Assembly: GCA_020217035.1 (NCBI GenBank)
Contig: JAIWOG010000077.1
Span: forward strand, 1-10,000
DNA: 10,000 nt
Direction of reading: 5' to 3'
Origin: Magnetospirillum sp.
GTDB lineage: Bacteria > Pseudomonadota > Alphaproteobacteria > Rhodospirillales > Magnetospirillaceae
In this document: positions 7,176 through 10,000 of the stretch, piece by piece
Numbering within the stretch: position 1 is the first letter of the stretch
Layout: every line of letters begins with the position of its first letter
The notes under the pieces: model-generated
What the model was told of the DNA's origin: nothing
Seen by the model: only the letters and a program-made list of their open reading frames with translations
Databases searched by the model: none
Made by a program: the position numbers and the translations under genes

Positions 7176-8270
7176 CTAAGCCTTCATCTCGCCGATATAG
7201 ATGCCCAGGCCCCGCGCCGTGTGGGCGATGGTGCCAAAGGGATCGACGGCGCGGGTGATGCCGGCGACCTCGGCGATGGGCACGTCCACCACCTGGCCGT
7301 GCTGCCAGGCGACCATGCGGTCCATCTTGCCCTGGGCGATCAGGTCGACGGCATGGACGCCGAAGGCCGAGGCCACCAGACGGTCGCGCATGCCAGGCGT
7401 GCCGCCGCGCTGCACGTGGCCCAGCACGGTGACGCGGGTCTCCGCCTCGATCAGCTTGCCCAGCTTGGCCGCCAGATACTGGCCAATGCCGCCGTAACGG
7501 AACTCGCCGTCGGCCTGGACCTGGGTGACCGGCACGCCGGTCTCGGTCTTGCAGCCCTCGGCCACCACCACCAGGGCGTGGTTGCGCCCTTCGCGGTTGA
7601 CCTCGGCCAGCTTGGCGACGATGCCATCCAGGGTGTAGGGAATCTCGGGGATCAGGATGACGTCGGCGCCGCCGCCGATGCCCGACGACAAAGCGATGTG
7701 GCCGACATCGCGGCCCATCAATTCCAGGATCATCACCCGGTGATGACTGGCCGCCGTGGGGGCCAGACGGTCGATGGCCTCGGTGGCGACGCCCAGCGCG
7801 GTGACATAGCCGATGGCGTAGTCGGTGTGGGCGACGTCGTTGTCGATGGTCTTGGGAATGCCGACCATGGGCACGCCGCCCTGCTTGCACAACTTGTTCA
7901 GGATGCGCATGGAACCGTCGCCGCCGATGACGATCAGCGCGTCAAGGCCCAATTCCTGATAACCCTCGACGAATTCGGCGGAACGGTCCTTGATGGTGCC
8001 GTCGGGCATGGGATAGGCGAAGGGATCGCCCTTGTTGATGGTCCCCAGGATGGTGCCGCCCATGCGCAGCATCTCGCCCGTAGCCACCGACAAGTCGAAT
8101 TCCACGAAGTCCAGCGGCCGGTTCATCAGTCCCAGCGAGCCATCGCGAATGCCGAAGACTTTCCAGCCGTAACCGCGGACGGCGCGATGCACCACAGCCC
8201 GCAAAGCCGCGTTCAGGCCGGCGCAGTCGCCGCCGCTGGTCAGGATGCCGATACGCTTGGATTTGGACAT
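7176..8270 (-). CDS. pfkA: 6-phosphofructokinase, group III, probably ATP-dependent
   Basis: Cytoplasmic enzyme that phosphorylates fructose 6-phosphate to fructose 1,6-bisphosphate, the committed step of Embden-Meyerhof glycolysis. ATG at 8270 gives 364 residues, normal for this group; GGGGG about five bases upstream serves as a ribosome site. Motifs: nucleotide/phosphate loop LTSGGDCAGLNA (10-21), GGDGS (116-120), catalytic PKTIDND (139-145, with Asp143 as the likely base), ELMGRDVGHIAL, the EGC motif and GHVQRGGTP. The residue after GGD is Gly, as in ATP-using enzymes, where pyrophosphate enzymes have Asp; but the PKTIDND Lys is the one seen in pyrophosphate enzymes, where E. coli PfkA has Gly. 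This combination occurs in ATP-dependent members of the pyrophosphate-like lineage such as the trypanosomatid enzyme. It is divergent from the DUF465 gene. A TTGACA on the - strand at 8336-8331 is a possible -35, but no good -10 is at the right distance. Confidence 0.95.
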   Translation of the reverse strand: MSKSKRIGILTSGGDCAGLNAALRAVVHRAVRGYGWKVFGIRDGSLGLMNRPLDFVEFDLSVATGEMLRMGGTILGTINKGDPFAYPMPDGTIKDRSAEFVEGYQELGLDALIVIGGDGSMRILNKLCKQGGVPMVGIPKTIDNDVAHTDYAIGYVTALGVATEAIDRLAPTAASHHRVMILELMGRDVGHIALSSGIGGGADVILIPEIPYTLDGIVAKLAEVNREGRNHALVVVAEGCKTETGVPVTQVQADGEFRYGGIGQYLAAKLGKLIEAETRVTVLGHVQRGGTPGMRDRLVASAFGVHAVDLIAQGKMDRMVAWQHGQVVDVPIAEVAGITRAVDPFGTIAHTARGLGIYIGEMKA

Positions 8271-8370
8271 AAGACCCCCGCCGTCAATTGCATGACCTTA
8301 CCCATACCGTTTCATGCCGAGTTCTGCTAGTGTCAAGAATGCTTGGGCCATCACTTGTCGCCAATCCATA

Positions 8371-8577
8371 ATGATCGACGAAAACATCGAAGAAATCCGC
8401 CGCCAACTGGCGGAATTGTTGAGCGAGCATCGCGATCTGGACGACGTGATCAACCGCATCTCCGCCGATCCCCTTCAGGACCAGTTGCAACTGCAACGAC
8501 TGAAGAAGCGCAAGCTTTCCCTGAAGGACCAGATCACCAAGCTGGAAAACCAGCTGATTCCCGACATCATCGCCTGA
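8371..8577 (+). CDS. YdcH/DUF465 family small coiled-coil protein
   Basis: A 68-residue, highly charged, fully helical protein: EEIRRQLAELLSEHRDLDDVINRI, a short break at SADP, then QLQRLKKRKLSLKDQITKLENQL. The EHRDLDDVI core and the KKRKLSLKDQI block are the hallmark of the short YdcH/DUF465 family, widespread in Proteobacteria and of unknown function. The two helices probably form an antiparallel coiled-coil hairpin. ATG at 8371 was chosen because the family begins near MIDENIEEIRRQL; a start at 8314 would add 19 non-family residues. No clear Shine-Dalgarno precedes it. It begins 100 bases from the divergent kinase start and is 31 bases from the following efflux gene, so it may be co-transcribed with it. 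A possible -10 (TAGTGT at 8328-8333) is seen without a good -35. Confidence 0.88.
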   Translation: MIDENIEEIRRQLAELLSEHRDLDDVINRISADPLQDQLQLQRLKKRKLSLKDQITKLENQLIPDIIA

Positions 8578-8596
8578 CGGACCCCCGCGTTCCGTC
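8576..8596 (+). other. small hairpin between DUF465 and efflux genes
   Basis: GACGGA (8576-8581) and TCCGTC (8591-8596) form a 6-bp inverted repeat with a 9-base C-rich loop, starting in the DUF465 stop codon and ending 12 bases before the next ATG. No U-tract follows. It may weakly attenuate read-through into the efflux gene or stabilise the upstream message. Confidence 0.3.
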
Positions 8597-8608
8597 CCGA
8601 GAGAATAC

Positions 8609-9790
8609 ATGACCGCGCATCCGCGAATGATAGTTATTATCCTGGGTGCGTTCACCGCCCTGGCCCCACTTGCCATCGACATGTACCTGCCGGCGCTGCC
8701 GGCCATCGAAGCCGACTTCGCCGCCACCTCGACCCAAGCCCAGATCACCCTGGCCGCCTTCCTGGCCGGATTCGCCCTGGGACCGGCGCTGTACGGCCCG
8801 GTTTCCGATGGCTGGGGGCGCAAGCTGCCGCTTTATGGCGGATTGGGCTTCTACACCCTGGCGTCACTGGCCTGCGTGCTGGCCACCGACATCCAGACCT
8901 TCACCATCGCCCGCTTCTTCCAAGCCGTCGGTGCCTGCGCCGGCGGCGTCATCGGCCGTGCCATGGTGCGCGACGTCTACCCGCCCCAGGACATGCAGCG
9001 GGCCTACGCCACGCTGATGCTGGTCATGGGCGGCGCCCCCATCGTCGCCCCGCTGCTGGGCGGCTGGCTGATCACCTGGTTCGGCTGGCGCTCGATCTTC
9101 GCCACCCAGGCGCTCCTGGGCGCGATGTGCCTGGCGCTGCTGCATTTCCGGCTGCAGGAAAGCCATCCGCCGCATCTGCGCCATCGCGTCGGTATCGTGG
9201 GCGCCCTGGCGTCCTATGGGCGCTTGCTGGCCGACCGTTCGTTCATGGCCTATGCCCTGGCCGGCGCCTTCGGCATGGCCGGATTGTTCACCTACATCTC
9301 GGGCTCGCCCTTCGTCTTCATCCAGTACCACCATGTGCCGTTGGAGCAATTCGGCTGGTTCTTCGGCGCCAACGCCTTCGGCTTCATCGTCGCCGGGCAG
9401 TTGAACGGCCGCGCCTTGGGCAAGTTGGACCGCCACAAGGTGCTGGTGGCGGCGCAATGGGCGCAGGTCATCCTGTCCACCGCCCTGCTGGCGGTGGCCG
9501 TCACCGATTTCGCCGGCTTGGCCGGCCTGTCACCGGCCTTGTTCCTGGCCATCGCCTGCATCGGCTTCATCGCCCCCAATGCCTCGGTGCTGGTGATGGC
9601 GCCGCGCGGCGGCGCGATGGCGGGCACCGCCTCGGCCCTGATGGGCATGCTGCAATTCGCCATAGGCGCCGCCGCCTCAGTCCTGGTCGGCCTGCTGCAC
9701 GCCCATTCCGCCATCCCCATGGCGGCGGTGATGCTGGGTTTCGCCTTGCTGGGGCCGCTTTCGCTGCGGCTGCTGCCCCCCGCCAAATGA
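8609..9790 (+). CDS. Bcr/CflA-type MFS drug efflux transporter
   Basis: Inner-membrane proton-coupled exporter of 393 residues, the usual size for the 12-helix DHA1 Bcr/CflA group, which exports bicyclomycin, chloramphenicol-like and related compounds, and in some members sulfonamides or amino-acid derivatives. Group features are clear: helix 1 with APLAIDMYLPALPAIEADF (20-37; Asp24 is the conserved acidic residue), the MFS loop GPVSDGWGRK (63-72), helix 4 with RFFQAVGACAGGVIGRAMVRD, and helix 5 with the antiporter block PIVAPLLGGWLITWFGWRSIF. ATG at 8609 follows GAGAGA about six bases upstream. The preceding DUF465 gene is 31 bases away on the same strand. The downstream gene is convergent. 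No adjacent regulator gene is visible, and the drug range cannot be read from sequence. Confidence 0.93.
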   Translation: MTAHPRMIVIILGAFTALAPLAIDMYLPALPAIEADFAATSTQAQITLAAFLAGFALGPALYGPVSDGWGRKLPLYGGLGFYTLASLACVLATDIQTFTIARFFQAVGACAGGVIGRAMVRDVYPPQDMQRAYATLMLVMGGAPIVAPLLGGWLITWFGWRSIFATQALLGAMCLALLHFRLQESHPPHLRHRVGIVGALASYGRLLADRSFMAYALAGAFGMAGLFTYISGSPFVFIQYHHVPLEQFGWFFGANAFGFIVAGQLNGRALGKLDRHKVLVAAQWAQVILSTALLAVAVTDFAGLAGLSPALFLAIACIGFIAPNASVLVMAPRGGAMAGTASALMGMLQFAIGAAASVLVGLLHAHSAIPMAAVMLGFALLGPLSLRLLPPAK

Positions 9791-9794
9791 GCAA

Positions 9795-9816
9795 GGGGCA
9801 AGGAGCCCCGGCCCCT
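9795..9816. terminator. weak, possibly bidirectional hairpin between convergent genes
   Basis: GGGGC (9795-9799) can pair with GCCCC (9805-9809, loop AAGGA), or AGGGGC (9794-9799) with GCCCCT (9811-9816). It lies in the 38-base gap between the efflux gene stop and the convergent - strand stop at 9829. There is no U-tract on either side, so its terminator role rests on position and GC-rich pairing only. Confidence 0.4.
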
Positions 9817-9828
9817 CGCCCGCCGGCT

Positions 9829-10000
9829 TCAGCAGCAGCCCTGTTTGGCGGCGCCGCCCTGCGCCATCTTGGCGGCGAAGAACCGTTTCAAGTTTTCCGG
9901 TAAGGTGAAGCCGTCGCAGCAGGCCGTTTTTTCACCGCCGCCCCCTGCATCCTGGGGGGTGTCGTGGTACCGCAGGGCCGCCTGCAAGATGGCCTTCACC
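9829..10000 (-). CDS. C-terminal end of an unrecognised protein with two Cys-Cys pairs (5' end missing)
   Basis: An open - strand frame enters from the right edge and ends with TGA at 9831-9829, giving the last 56 residues. Nearly all third codon positions are G or C, in agreement with a real gene. The visible tail has a helix (VKAILQAALRYHD), a Gly-rich linker (TPQDAGGGGEKT), ACCDG, a second helix (LPENLKRFFAAKMAQGG) and a C-terminal QGCC. Two vicinal Cys pairs, one at the extreme C-terminus, suggest metal or thiol chemistry, as in other proteins ending in CC, but I do not recognise the family. The whole gene is needed to name it. It converges on the efflux transporter gene, from which it is separated by 38 bases. 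The first visible codon, GTG, need not be a start. Confidence 0.7.
   Translation of the reverse strand, partial: VKAILQAALRYHDTPQDAGGGGEKTACCDGFTLPENLKRFFAAKMAQGGAAKQGCC

Noticed and set aside
5754..8330. Very long + strand open frame (858 codons) through the MFS and phosphofructokinase region
   Set aside because: It is antisense to two clearly identified - strand genes, its translation is rich in His, Gln, Gly and Arg as expected from the reverse strand of GC-rich codons, and no domain is seen.
8271..8370. Defined divergent promoter between the kinase and DUF465 genes
   Set aside because: A - strand TTGACA (8336-8331) and a + strand TAGTGT (8328-8333) are present, but neither has a credible partner box at 16-18 bases, so no promoter feature was called.

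Overview
The window is GC-rich, tightly packed bacterial DNA. A GC-biased third codon position, an ATP-type group III phosphofructokinase, a LivM-LivG-LivF operon that carries an extra small membrane protein before the binding protein, and a stand-alone bacteriohemerythrin together suggest an alphaproteobacterium, most likely of the Rhodospirillales (Magnetospirillum-like). The genus is an inference from gene content and style; no marker gene in the window proves it.

Positions 1-4003 (+ strand) hold the 3' part of a branched-chain amino acid ABC transporter operon: livM (start outside the window), livG, livF, a small three-helix membrane protein, then livK with a signal peptide. The first four genes overlap or nearly touch, which points to translational coupling. 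livK sits after a 78-base gap with its own ribosome binding site and is closed by a 10-bp hairpin terminator. LivM forms part of the membrane channel, LivG and LivF are the two ATPases, and LivK captures the amino acid in the periplasm. LivH would be expected upstream.

Positions 4075-5525 hold four small genes that look like independent units: a cysteine-containing four-helix-bundle protein of the DUF326/copper-storage type with its own strong terminator, an unrecognised 99-residue Met/Trp-rich protein, a bacteriohemerythrin with all seven iron ligands, and, convergent with it on the - strand, an unrecognised 64-residue protein.

Positions 5526-5810 are the only sizeable non-coding stretch. 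It contains a sharp AT-rich patch and a 68-base element closed by a perfect 10-bp inverted repeat with two further hairpins possible inside. This is the most unusual non-coding signal of the window.

Positions 5811-8270 (- strand) hold an MFS transporter and, upstream of it, a 6-phosphofructokinase followed by a perfect 13-bp hairpin terminator, so the two are probably separate transcription units. Divergent from the kinase (+ strand) are a 68-residue YdcH/DUF465 coiled-coil protein and a Bcr/CflA-type drug efflux MFS transporter. The window ends with the C-terminus of an unrecognised - strand protein that carries two Cys-Cys pairs.

Most of the window is ordinary core-genome content. I see no CRISPR array, tRNA, rRNA, insertion sequence or clear new defence or biosynthetic system. 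The points worth a second look are the 5669-5736 structured element, the orphan small genes, the Cys-depleted DUF326 protein and the mixed active-site signature of the phosphofructokinase.
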